A stretch of 64,000 bases of DNA from contig JAPPUL010000069.1 of assembly GCA_026874595.1 (NCBI GenBank), positions 250,001 to 314,000 on the forward strand, given 5' to 3'. This document shows positions 55,775-64,000 of the stretch, piece by piece. The notes beneath the pieces were generated by a model that saw nothing but the letters and a program-made list of their open reading frames with translations, was not told where the DNA came from and did not search any database. Origin of the DNA: Sipunculus nudus. Its lineage: Eukaryota > Annelida > Sipuncula > Golfingiida > Sipunculidae. The translations under genes were made by a program, and so were the position numbers. The number at the start of each line of letters is the position of its first letter. The first letter of the stretch is position 1.

Positions 55775-56893
55775 ATGAAGGACTTAAAGTACTATACAAA
55801 CATTTTGATAAATAACAAACTTACAACATTAACCTTTTTTATTCTTGCTATAATAATTGTTTTTCTGGTGGCTCTAATTAGTTGTAAACAAAGTGATGGC
55901 ATACTTGAAGACTACCAACCGCCGAGTGGAACAACTCCTGTAGATGAACAACCTGCGGCTTACGAATGTAGCTCTCCATATATTGCAATCGCAAACAAAG
56001 AGGACCTTGCAAAGATAGGAGTTGAAGAGAGCCATCCGCTCGATGGCAACTATTGCCTAACCCAGGATATAACCGATTTAGGCGATGGACTAAATCCACT
56101 TGGAGGCACAGGACAAACCTTTACAGGAACTTTTGATGGTGCCTTCAAGGAAATTGCAACATTAAGTTTTACAACAACATCTACCACAGAGCAACGCGGA
56201 GGACTTGTATATAATATAAGCTCAAGCGGTGTTATAAAAAACTTAACTATACGCTTAGGAAACATTTCTGGACCCAAGATACTGGCGGGCGGCGTTGCCT
56301 ATCAAAACAATGGTCTTATAGAGAAGGTACGTGTACTTGATGGACAAATTGGAACTGCCATGGGCCCACTGGGTTGTCTTGTATCACGTCAATATGGGTC
56401 TATAAAAGAAAGTTATAGTAATTGTACTCTGACAAATTACTCTTCATCAGGAGGCATCCCTCTAAGTGGAGGTCTTGTGGGCCTAGCCTTTTCGGACAGC
56501 TTGATAGAGGATAGTTTTCATTCGGGTATAGTTAATAGCAATGAAATAAGCGCAGGATTTGTTGGATCATTTCTTCAGCCGGCAACAATAACTACAAGTT
56601 ATACAAGATCAACAATAACCAAAGGTATGATTAAAGGAAGAATAGGTGGTATAGTCGAAAGTGCTATGCCAACATTAAACGACGTTTACTATGATTCCAG
56701 TATAAATGCAGGCCTTGGAATTATAGGAGAATGGTACGAAGGGAGTCCTCCTGCTACAACGGGTATCAAGAAAGAAGATATAAAATCTGATAGTTTTAAT
56801 AACTTTAATCCAAATATATGGATACTGGAAGCTGGGAACTGGCCTAAATTAAAATGGACTGATGGCCTGCCAACTGATAACATAGATTACTAA
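55775..56893 (+). CDS. GLUG-motif lipoprotein 4 (shorter, diverged)
   Basis: 372 residues from ATG 55775, which has CAGGAG 11 bases upstream; an in-frame ATG at 55736 gives 13 more residues without a good Shine-Dalgarno. A long signal helix (LTTLTFFILAIIIVFLVALISC) ends in a lipobox with Cys37. Only a few GLUG-like units remain, such as GGVAYQNNGLIEKV and GGLVGLAFSDSLIEDS. The Trp-rich end (WILEAGNWPKLKWTDG) links it to the other three. The last 16 codons lie in the first copy of a 156-bp tandem repeat. Confidence 0.8.
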   Translation: MKDLKYYTNILINNKLTTLTFFILAIIIVFLVALISCKQSDGILEDYQPPSGTTPVDEQPAAYECSSPYIAIANKEDLAKIGVEESHPLDGNYCLTQDITDLGDGLNPLGGTGQTFTGTFDGAFKEIATLSFTTTSTTEQRGGLVYNISSSGVIKNLTIRLGNISGPKILAGGVAYQNNGLIEKVRVLDGQIGTAMGPLGCLVSRQYGSIKESYSNCTLTNYSSSGGIPLSGGLVGLAFSDSLIEDSFHSGIVNSNEISAGFVGSFLQPATITTSYTRSTITKGMIKGRIGGIVESAMPTLNDVYYDSSINAGLGIIGEWYEGSPPATTGIKKEDIKSDSFNNFNPNIWILEAGNWPKLKWTDGLPTDNIDY

Positions 56894-57378
56894 ATACTTG
56901 AGGAACAGCACTCTAGTTCTCACTTCCTAAAACTATTTATTTAAAAATAATAGAATGTCTTAATTCCTAATATATCCATACTCGAAGAGCAATATTAACC
57001 TAAATTAAAATGGACTGATGGCCTGCCAACTGATAACATAGATTACTAAATACTTGAGGAACAGCACTCTAGTTCTCACTTCCTAAAACTATTTATTTAA
57101 AAATAATAGAATGTCTTAATTCCTAATATATCCATACTCGAAGAGCAATATTAACCTAAATTAAAATGGACTGATGGCCTGCCAACTGATAACATAGATT
57201 ACTAAATACTTGAGGAACAGCACTCTAGTTCTCACTTCCTAAAACTATTTATTTAAAAATAATAGAATGTCTTTAATTCCTAATATATCCATACTCGAAG
57301 AGCAATATTAACCTAAATTAAAATGGACTGATGGCCTGCCAACTGATAACATAGATTACTAAATACTTGAGGAACAGC
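56843..57378. repeat. 156-bp tandem repeat from the end of GLUG gene 4
   Basis: Copies begin at 56843, 56999, 57155 and 57312 (the last partial, to about 57378; one extra T in copy 3). Copy 1 is the real gene end and downstream DNA. The others repeat the gene tail and stop codon out of context. They are nearly identical, so recent. Confidence 0.95.
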
Positions 57379-57492
57379 CTATTGGTCCTCCCTTGCATAA
57401 TCTCAAATTTCACGAAAGAAGGGCCGAAACGCAAACTGGTAATAGGCAACTTGCCTTACAAAAGGCTTAACACCATCTACTAAGAGTTTAGG

Positions 57493-58416
57493 CTATGTAT
57501 TAATTTCAAAATTAGTTAACTTATTCTCAAGGATAAAATGCTTAAAGGAATCATATACCACATTCTTTAGTTTCCTTCTGTGATAAACAAGATAATAGTT
57601 TCTACTAAAGTTTAAATTCTTTACATTTACTCTATAGAGTTTATGATTTTCAAGCTCATCACGAACGCTTTTTAAAGGTAGGCACGATATAGTTTCAGGA
57701 TATTTAACAAGTAGATGTTTTATTGCTAGGGTATGTTGCAATTCAAGTACTATATTAAGCCGATTCTTAAGCTCTCCTAAGTGATCAAAAAAAAGTTCAA
57801 CTATGCCAGACTCTTTCTCCCTTAAAAGCCATTTCTTATCTAAAAGCTCATCTATAAAATACTCCTTGCCAAGCAATTTGCTATTAGCGCTAACAACAAT
57901 AAGCTCATCCGCTCGCAAAAACTCCCTTACAATATTAGGATTAGTAATCTCACTTTCGATAAATCCTATATCAATACGCCCATCATTTAGCATATCAATT
58001 ATCCCTTTGGCATTCGTCCAATAATGCTTAATTTCAACCTCCTGATGCATACTTTTATATTCATATAACAAATATGGCACCAAATATATTGCTAAAGTAT
58101 GTGTTGAGCCAACTATTAGCTTGCCTGCTACTTTATGTTTTGAAAAGATATTCTTAGTTTCTTTAAGCTCATGTAATAAAGGTCTTACCTTTTCTTGTAG
58201 TAAGCGCCCTCTTTCATTTAATATTAGCTTTTTTCCTATCCTGTCAAACAATTTCTCTTGAAGCTTAGCTTCTAGAGATCTTATTGTTAGAGATATATTC
58301 GGTTGGGTCATTTCTATAGAGCGGGATAATAAGGTTAAATTCAAATTATTTGCTACTTGATTAAAAATATCAAGTTCTTTTAATGTAATCTCATTCTCAC
58401 TTTTTCCATTATTCAT
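57493..58416 (-). CDS. LysR-type transcriptional regulator
   Basis: 307 residues. The N-terminal winged helix-turn-helix is ITLKELDIFNQVANNLNLTLLSRSIEMTQPNISLTIRSLEAKLQEKLFDR. The effector-binding part follows from KLIVGSTHTLAIYLVPYLL, with GIIDMLNDGRIDIGFIE. The substrate is unknown. It is the closest regulator to the sulfolactate operon, about 9 kb away and on the opposite strand, so a link is only a guess. The region 57379-57492 before it is non-coding. Confidence 0.93.
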   Translation of the reverse strand: MNNGKSENEITLKELDIFNQVANNLNLTLLSRSIEMTQPNISLTIRSLEAKLQEKLFDRIGKKLILNERGRLLQEKVRPLLHELKETKNIFSKHKVAGKLIVGSTHTLAIYLVPYLLYEYKSMHQEVEIKHYWTNAKGIIDMLNDGRIDIGFIESEITNPNIVREFLRADELIVVSANSKLLGKEYFIDELLDKKWLLREKESGIVELFFDHLGELKNRLNIVLELQHTLAIKHLLVKYPETISCLPLKSVRDELENHKLYRVNVKNLNFSRNYYLVYHRRKLKNVVYDSFKHFILENKLTNFEINT

Positions 58417-58909
58417 AATAATACTCTTATTTTAGTTAATCTTAATTTCGCTATTCTTTAGTTTTTGTACTTTAATTATTAATAACTCTTTATTAATAAT
58501 TAAACAACCTATAAATAGGATTTATAGATACCTTATTATTCTATTAACTGTCCCATAAGATAATCTATCCACTTTATACTTATTAAATCCAAATTAATAC
58601 TCTTCTATAACCTGCTATAAGTAGAATTATAATATAATATACAGACAGGTTTAAGTAATAATAAAAGTATGTCTTTTTATGCTTGTTATAAATAGTTTTA
58701 TGTTTTTATATTAATATTTTTAATACTAATATAAAAAGACTCTTACCTATTTTGATTCTCAAAAACTTTAGAATAATATTATAATAGCTTTTGATAAAAG
58801 ACAGCGTAATAAAGAGAATAAGTTTTTAATGACATTATATCCTAAAATAATGATAAAACATAAAATAAATAAACTTGCCAAAAATATAATCTTATGTTAG
58901 ACTTACGCT
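58417..58909. other. 493-base spacer with 11-bp A/T inverted repeat
   Basis: Very AT-rich divergent spacer between the LysR and PilZ genes. TTTTTATATTA (58703-58713) and TAATATAAAAA (58727-58737) form a perfect inverted repeat with a 13-base loop. No confident promoter or RNA gene. Confidence 0.45.
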
Positions 58910-59224
58910 ATGCAACAAGATAAGAGAAGTTCTCCTAGAATAGGCAATAACTCCGTTGTTAAGAATGCATACTTTGTTTTTAAGAAAGCTCCTAAGACTA
59001 AAGACGATTTACTTGAATTTGAAATTTCTAATATTTCACATAATGGCTTAAAGGGAACTTTACCTAAAGATATTAATAAAACCATTGAAAGCGGCCTTAA
59101 ATTACCTGTAAGCATTGTTTTTAACAACAACAGAACTCTAAATTTAATGGCTCGGGTTGTTTGGAATAATACCCAAGATGATAAAGTTGAATTTGGACTG
59201 CATTTCCTTGGATCATTATATTAG
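58910..59224 (+). CDS. PilZ-domain protein
   Basis: 104 residues. The PilZ fold is suggested by RSSPRIG near the start, ISNISHNGLKGTLPKDI (the N/D-x-S-x-x-G region) and a beta strand finishing RVVWNNTQDDKVEFGLHFLG. The canonical c-di-GMP motif is RxxxR plus (D/N)xSxxG; here the first Arg pair is R6 and R10 (RSSPR) and the second motif reads NISHNG. It could bind c-di-GMP and act on motility or surface features. It stands alone, with no adjacent cyclase. Confidence 0.75.
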   Translation: MQQDKRSSPRIGNNSVVKNAYFVFKKAPKTKDDLLEFEISNISHNGLKGTLPKDINKTIESGLKLPVSIVFNNNRTLNLMARVVWNNTQDDKVEFGLHFLGSLY

Positions 59225-59374
59225 ATACTTTAATTAAACTACCTCCTTGAGAGACAAGTAGTTCTCTATTCTTCCCTTCTTATTTTGCTTTTAAAGCAGC
59301 TTATAAATAACTGTTTTATGAAATATCTACTCATAGCTTTGTCTATGACCAGTTAATTTAAGTTGCAAATGTTT

Positions 59375-60298
59375 TTATGAATCTTCAAATTCTTTAAGTT
59401 TAAAATATATTTCATATAGAAATATCTCAACGTCGTTTTTAAGCATTGTTCTTGCATACTCCAATCGTTTATCCCATTTGCCGCAGATAATAATCCCTTT
59501 AACATTTTCATCACTTAAATTCTTTTTAACCCATCCCATATATCTGAAAAGCTGTCCAATCGTCTCATCGCTTGTTTGGGCTTTCTTTAATTCAATAACA
59601 ACATAATTATTGCTACCCTTATTTCTTGCAAGAATATCTATGTACCCTATCCCAGGTTCAGTATAATACTGCTGACTCTTATTTTCTCCGTCCTCTATTA
59701 TCAAATCATATTTTTTCCCAAATGCCGTTTCATTCCAATTCTCAATAATGAAATTTTCCAGAGTCTGTTCCATATAAAAAAGACCTTTGCTTAAAACAGA
59801 AGTCTCGTCTTTTGTGCTTATATTCAAGCACTCTTTATATTTATGTAGGATCGTATCTAAATCTTTCTTAAGTAGTATTTTAGTTACTTCTGAACCCTCT
59901 GAAAAATATTGAACTTCAGTACCATTTATTTTGGGTGTGTAATGTTTGAAAACGAAAGAGTCTCCATAACATGGCGGCTTTTTTATAAGGTCAAAAACCT
60001 TTTCCCCCTTTAATATCTGTGAGTCCCAAGGAGATTCATATTTGATTGTTTCACTTATTCCATAAGCAAGAACGAGAATATTCTCTTGTTTATAATATAG
60101 ATAAACAGGGTAGTAACCGTTACTAGTTGACATACCGGAACCCAGAAATGAAATCCAAGAAACATGGGCAGGGGTGCCCATACCGAAAGAAACCTTTATC
60201 TGTAAATCTTGAATTTCTTGGGGATAAAGGTCTTTTGTTTTTAGGTTCCCCGTGGAGGACTGAAGAATGAAATCATCTAAGAATTTAGTTCCAATCAT
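59375..60298 (-). CDS. MrcB-domain / PD-(D/E)XK single-chain nuclease
   Basis: 307 residues. The N-terminal part (about 35-90) matches the MrcB/McrB N-terminal domain: FGMGTPAHVSWISFLGSGMSTSNGYYPVYLYYK and VLAYGISET. The C-terminal part (about 170-300) is a NucS-like PD-(D/E)XK nuclease: E182, D221 (GYIDILARNKG), E236 and K238 (VVIELKKA), then SDETIGQLFRYMGW. In McrBC the recognition domain is joined to an AAA+ GTPase with a separate nuclease. Here both parts are on one chain with no motor. It is probably a modification- or sequence-dependent restriction enzyme defending against foreign DNA. No methylase lies beside it. It sits between PilZ and glmS. Confidence 0.8.
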   Translation of the reverse strand: MIGTKFLDDFILQSSTGNLKTKDLYPQEIQDLQIKVSFGMGTPAHVSWISFLGSGMSTSNGYYPVYLYYKQENILVLAYGISETIKYESPWDSQILKGEKVFDLIKKPPCYGDSFVFKHYTPKINGTEVQYFSEGSEVTKILLKKDLDTILHKYKECLNISTKDETSVLSKGLFYMEQTLENFIIENWNETAFGKKYDLIIEDGENKSQQYYTEPGIGYIDILARNKGSNNYVVIELKKAQTSDETIGQLFRYMGWVKKNLSDENVKGIIICGKWDKRLEYARTMLKNDVEIFLYEIYFKLKEFEDS

Positions 60299-60320
60299 TT
60301 TCTAGGACTCCCTAACCAAA

Positions 60321-62192
60321 TCACTCAACAGTGACACTTTTGGCTAGATTTCTAGGTTGGTCTACATCACAATCTTTTTTAGTCGCTATATGATACGCTA
60401 ATAACTGAAGAGGAATTACCGACAATATCGGAGTTATATAAAAAGGCACGGAGGGAATATAGCATACATAATCCGCAAGCTTACATATCTCCTTATCTCC
60501 ATCCGTTGCTATGGCCACCACTATCCCTTTCCTTGACTTTATCTCTGCTATCGTTGTTAGTGTCTTCTCATAAAGATAATCTTTTAAGACTATTACTATC
60601 ACCGGCATATTTTCATCTATTAAGGCCAAAGAACCATGTTTCAGCTCCGCTGCATTAAGTCCCTCTGCATGTATATACGATATCTCCTTAAGCTTTAAGG
60701 CCCCCTCAAGCGCTACTGCGTAATTATAACCCCTGCCAAGATAAAGTATACTTTTATAATCTAAAAAATTACTTGATATCCTAGACACACAATCACTCCT
60801 ATCTAATACCTCCTGTACTAAACCAGGTAAACTACTTATAGCCTCTATCATATCACGACCTTCACTTAATGACAGATGTTTTCTACGGCCAAGTGATAAC
60901 GATATCAATAGTAGTACTACCAACTGGGAGGTGAACGCTTTTGTGCTTGCTACTCCTATCTCAGGACCTGCATGCAAGAATATTCCTCCATCGCTTTCTC
61001 GCGCTATCGTACTCCCAACAACATTACATATTGAATATACTAACGCTCCCTTCAACTTCGCCTCACGGAGTCCACCCAATGTATCCGCTGTCTCCCCAGA
61101 TTGGCTTATTGCTATTACTAACGTATTCTTATTTAATATAGGTCCCCTATAACGAAATTCTGATGCGTATTCTACGTCCACTGGGATGCCTGCCATATCC
61201 TCTATATAGTATTTCCCCAATAACCCAGAATGATAAGATGTGCCCATCCCTATTATTATTATCCTTTCAAGCTCGCGCACCATTGCCGATTGGTTTATAA
61301 ACGTTGACAACACTGCATCACCGCCAAGTACATTAAGTCGTCCTTTTAGGGCGTTGCCTATGCTTTGACCTTGCTCGTATATCTCCTTAAGCATATATGT
61401 TGGATACTCTCCTTTGCTTAGAGACTCAAGCTTTAGACTTATTTTACTTGCAACACGTTCTACTTGGTTGTTTTCCATGTCGCGTATACTAAACGTTTTC
61501 GTCTTTAAAGTCGCTATCTCTCCATCTTCTAGATATATTACATCCGATGTATAACTCAAAAGGGCCGCAACATCACTTGCTACTACACTCTCTGACTCCC
61601 CCCTCCCTATTACCACAGGACTGCCGTGCCTTGCACATATTAACATGTCAGGATGGCTGCTTGACATCACTATAAGCCCATATGTACCCTCTATCTCCTC
61701 TAACGCCTTTATTACCGCCATCTCAAAATCTCCTGCATAGTAATCTTCTATCAAATGCACTATTACCTCACTGTCTGTCTCACTCCGAAATCTATGCCCC
61801 TTCCCTTCTAAGGCTTCCTTCAAACGTACGTAATTATCTATTATCCCATTATGTACTACTGCAAAATTATCTTCACAATCCATATGTGGATGAGAGTTTG
61901 CATCTGATACCTCTCCATGTGTTGCCCAGCGCGTATGGCCTATCCCGCACCCTCCTCCACCACCAAACCATTCAAGCTTCTTTACATTCTCCTCTAAAGA
62001 CGAGATCTTCCCTTCTTTCTTCATTAGATTTATTCTACTAATCCCTATTCTCGCCCCTACATCGCTTCTTCTCTCTCCTGCGCAATAGGCAAGCCCTGCT
62101 GAATCATATCCGCGATATTCCATCTTGTAAAGACCTTTTAACACGTTCGATATGCTCTCCCGCTCCCCTACATAGCCCATTATTCCACACAT
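60321..62192 (-). CDS. glmS: glutamine--fructose-6-phosphate aminotransferase
   Basis: 623 residues. The N-terminal Cys2 (MCGIMGYVGERES) is the glutaminase nucleophile, with GYDSAGLAY, HTRWATHGEVSDANSHPH and HNGIIDNY typical of the domain. Two SIS domains follow (GMGTSYHSGLLGKYYIED, ISQSGETADTLGGL, LGRGYNYAVALEGALKLKEISYIHAEGLNAAELKHG) and the end DVDQPRNLAKSVTVE is canonical. It makes glucosamine-6-phosphate for peptidoglycan and LPS. No glmS ribozyme-like leader is visible in the 52 bases before it. Confidence 0.98.
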   Translation of the reverse strand: MCGIMGYVGERESISNVLKGLYKMEYRGYDSAGLAYCAGERRSDVGARIGISRINLMKKEGKISSLEENVKKLEWFGGGGGCGIGHTRWATHGEVSDANSHPHMDCEDNFAVVHNGIIDNYVRLKEALEGKGHRFRSETDSEVIVHLIEDYYAGDFEMAVIKALEEIEGTYGLIVMSSSHPDMLICARHGSPVVIGRGESESVVASDVAALLSYTSDVIYLEDGEIATLKTKTFSIRDMENNQVERVASKISLKLESLSKGEYPTYMLKEIYEQGQSIGNALKGRLNVLGGDAVLSTFINQSAMVRELERIIIIGMGTSYHSGLLGKYYIEDMAGIPVDVEYASEFRYRGPILNKNTLVIAISQSGETADTLGGLREAKLKGALVYSICNVVGSTIARESDGGIFLHAGPEIGVASTKAFTSQLVVLLLISLSLGRRKHLSLSEGRDMIEAISSLPGLVQEVLDRSDCVSRISSNFLDYKSILYLGRGYNYAVALEGALKLKEISYIHAEGLNAAELKHGSLALIDENMPVIVIVLKDYLYEKTLTTIAEIKSRKGIVVAIATDGDKEICKLADYVCYIPSVPFYITPILSVIPLQLLAYHIATKKDCDVDQPRNLAKSVTVE

Positions 62193-62244
62193 TATTTACT
62201 TTGTGCTCCCTTTAATCTTATTTCTTTTTTTTAACACCATCTTT

Positions 62245-63225
62245 CTACCTTAACCCCATTGCATCCTTTATCTCATTCATAGTCTCTTTTGCCTCCTCCC
62301 TACACTCCTTCCCATTCTCATGTATCATATCCATTACCTCAGAAACTTTTAAAGATAATTCCTTACGCATTGCTTGTATCGGCTCAAGCTCTATATAAAG
62401 ACTCTCTAATAGCTGGCCTTTACAATCAATACACCCTATCTCGGCTCCACGACACCCTTCCCATACTTTAGCTTGAAGCTCCTTAGTCGAAAATAACTTA
62501 TGATAGCTATATATATTACATTCTAAAGGATTGCCAGAATCAGTCCGCCTCTTACGATTCTCATCCGTCTTTGCTTTCATCAGTTTCTTTCTTACTACTT
62601 CTTTACTCTCGTTTATTCCTATATAATTATTCTGGCTCTTACTCATCTTATGCTCTCCGCAAAGTCCCAACACCTTTGCACTCTCTGTTAAAAGCTCTTT
62701 GGGCTCTACCAAAACTTTACCGTATTCTCGATTAAATGTTCTTACTATCTCCCGGGCAAGCTCTATATGCTGTGCCTGATCCTTACCCACTGGCACATAT
62801 CTTGCCTTGTATAACGCTATGTCTGCTGTTTGCAATATCGGATATGTGAAAAGTCCTGCGTTTATATTCTCTTTGTTTTGTCGGGATTTATCTTTAAACT
62901 GGGTCATCCGCTCAAGCCAACCCATACTACTCACGCTACTTAGTATCCAGGCAAGCTCTGTATGCTCTTTTACGTCTGATTGGATGAAGAGTCGAGCTTT
63001 TTTAGAGTCTAATCCGCAGGCCAGTAAGTCTAATATCACATCTTGTATTCGCTTCTGGAGAGTTCTAACATCGTATTTCACTGTTATTGCGTGGTAATCC
63101 ACCACACCGTATATACATTCGTATTCTTTTGAGAGATTTACCCAGTTTTTAATTGCTCCTAGATAGTTACCTATGTGGATGCTCCCTGTTGGCTGGATAC
63201 CAGAAAATACTTTGTCGCTTTGCAT
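62245..63225 (-). CDS. trpS: tryptophanyl-tRNA synthetase
   Basis: 326 residues, normal length. The class I HIGH-like motif HIGNYLGA starts at residue 17 in FSGIQPTGSIHIGNYLGA. The KMSKS motif is in GEHKMSKSQNNYIGI. The middle carries MTQFKDKS, LFTYPILQTADIALYKARYVPVGKDQAQHIELAREI, all typical of bacterial TrpS. It charges tRNA-Trp. It lies 52 bases upstream of glmS on the same strand. Confidence 0.97.
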   Translation of the reverse strand: MQSDKVFSGIQPTGSIHIGNYLGAIKNWVNLSKEYECIYGVVDYHAITVKYDVRTLQKRIQDVILDLLACGLDSKKARLFIQSDVKEHTELAWILSSVSSMGWLERMTQFKDKSRQNKENINAGLFTYPILQTADIALYKARYVPVGKDQAQHIELAREIVRTFNREYGKVLVEPKELLTESAKVLGLCGEHKMSKSQNNYIGINESKEVVRKKLMKAKTDENRKRRTDSGNPLECNIYSYHKLFSTKELQAKVWEGCRGAEIGCIDCKGQLLESLYIELEPIQAMRKELSLKVSEVMDMIHENGKECREEAKETMNEIKDAMGLR

Positions 63226-63267
63226 TTATTCTTATAATTTCCTCTTCTCGTTCCCTTAAACTCCTAT

Positions 63268-64000
63268 TTACACTGCCGTTCCCTTAAACCGCCCGCCCTT
63301 CCCAAGCACTACGATTTCATCCCTAAAACTCTTTGCCTCTGTCCAATCCCTTACTCTTGAGAAGCTTAATTCTCTCCCTTCGCCTATCTCTATGTCTTTA
63401 TCTATTATCGCTTTCTTTATCACCGCTCCCCTACCCACTACCACGTTGTCAAACAATATTGAATCCTCTACCTCCGCCCCCTCCTCAATACGCACATGTG
63501 TTCCCAATATCGAGTTCTTTAAACTCCCTCCTATCGCTCCTCCCCCTGATATAGATGAGTTTATTATTGTCCCCCTACTCTCTATATAGGTCCGAGTTGG
63601 TGCACTTTGACTCTGATAGGCCCTATAGGGCCAGCTCATGTCATATAAATCTATCTCGCATCCTTTGTTTAGTATAGTCATATTACCTGTATAATATTTC
63701 TCAACTGAGTCCAAAACATTCCAATAACAAGGACCACTATCCTCTTTAACAAATGGATAGGCATAGACTTCCCCTTTCTTTACCATGTCAGGTATTATAT
63801 GTTGTCCAAAGTCTTGTACCGATTTATTACTCTTTTCGCTTGAATAGAATATCTCTTTAAGTGCCTCTGTACTAAATACATATAGCCCCATAGAAACCTT
63901 ATAGCGTTCATCTGGCCCACTTCCATTATTTAAATTTAATGGCTTTTCGCGAAACGACGTTATCTTATTCCCTTTTGTATATTCTACCACTCCATACGAT
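63268..64000 (-). CDS. glgC: glucose-1-phosphate adenylyltransferase (C-terminal part, cut by window edge)
   Basis: The frame remains open at 64000, so the N-terminal catalytic start is outside; about 243 residues are seen of the usual ~420. The visible end of the nucleotidyltransferase domain reads YGVVEYTKGNKITSFREKP, then SMGLYVFSTEAL, DFGQHIIPDMVKKGEVYAYPF and YWNVLDSVEKYYTGNM. A left-handed beta-helix of hexapeptide-like repeats ends the protein (VEDSILFDNVVVGRGAVIKKAIIDKDIEIGEG). It makes ADP-glucose for glycogen storage. A related sugar-nucleotide enzyme is possible. Confidence 0.88.
   Translation of the reverse strand, partial: SYGVVEYTKGNKITSFREKPLNLNNGSGPDERYKVSMGLYVFSTEALKEIFYSSEKSNKSVQDFGQHIIPDMVKKGEVYAYPFVKEDSGPCYWNVLDSVEKYYTGNMTILNKGCEIDLYDMSWPYRAYQSQSAPTRTYIESRGTIINSSISGGGAIGGSLKNSILGTHVRIEEGAEVEDSILFDNVVVGRGAVIKKAIIDKDIEIGEGRELSFSRVRDWTEAKSFRDEIVVLGKGGRFKGTAV

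Noticed and set aside
62193-62244. glmS ribozyme leader
   Set aside because: Only 52 bases separate trpS and glmS, too short for the ribozyme, and no conserved core is visible.
1-64000. tRNA or rRNA genes
   Set aside because: No T-loop-like GTTCGAATC with matching acceptor stem was found outside coding regions, and no rRNA sequence was recognised.

Overview
This window is AT-rich DNA from a Gram-negative, probably flagellated bacterium. The evidence is lipoprotein signals, a LolA-like protein, a DegP-type periplasmic protease, SurA-like exported proteins and FliN. No rRNA, tRNA, CRISPR array, phage or recognisable insertion sequence was seen. I cannot assign a phylum. A few unknown proteins (2492-2944, 24900-26297) faintly recall conserved spirochaete families, but that is memory, not a search.

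Layout. 1-1733: the end of an operon with a GltD/DsrL-like iron-sulfur flavoprotein and a small protein whose only Cys is the penultimate residue. 1769-2944: a near-consensus promoter and two unknown genes. 2987-13257 (minus): a phosphate regulon pstS-pstC-pstA-pstB-phoU-phoR-like, then a lytic transglycosylase, purM and a small lipocalin-like protein. 13549-17045 (plus): transaldolase-like enzyme, an AttH/CrtC-like exported protein and a GAF histidine kinase. 17053-24225 (minus): a guanylate kinase fusion, envelope folding and protease genes, folE2, tusA, fliN. 24900-29915 (plus): an unknown exported protein, dapL, argG, a LolA-like protein. 30220-38072 (minus): lepA, recO, corC-like, ybeY, aspS, two-subunit fumarase. 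38467-40820 (plus): a site-2 protease and hemL.

41374-48365 is the metabolic centre: suyA-suyB, a tripartite tricarboxylate-type transporter (tctC-tctA-tctB), slcC and comC. Together these would import sulfolactate, interconvert its enantiomers through sulfopyruvate, and cleave (R)-sulfolactate to pyruvate and sulfite. No sulfite oxidase or exporter is visible. The DsrL-like protein and TusA elsewhere in the window suggest, but do not prove, that the sulfite is reduced. 48608-56893 is an array of four GLUG-motif lipoprotein genes that have exchanged and amplified sequence. After it come a LysR regulator, a PilZ protein, an MrcB/PD-(D/E)XK nuclease, glmS, trpS and a partial glgC.

The most striking genome-level feature is tandem amplification at many scales: 9, 12, 13, 14, 16, 21/23, 156, 169 and 207 bp units. 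It occurs in coding and non-coding DNA, including a 20-unit two-type array inside the sulfolactate operon and two triplications that copied gene 3' ends. Other notable points are a PhoR-like kinase with Lys in place of the phospho-accepting His, a guanylate kinase fused to a decayed Nudix-like domain, and a single-chain MrcB-domain nuclease.
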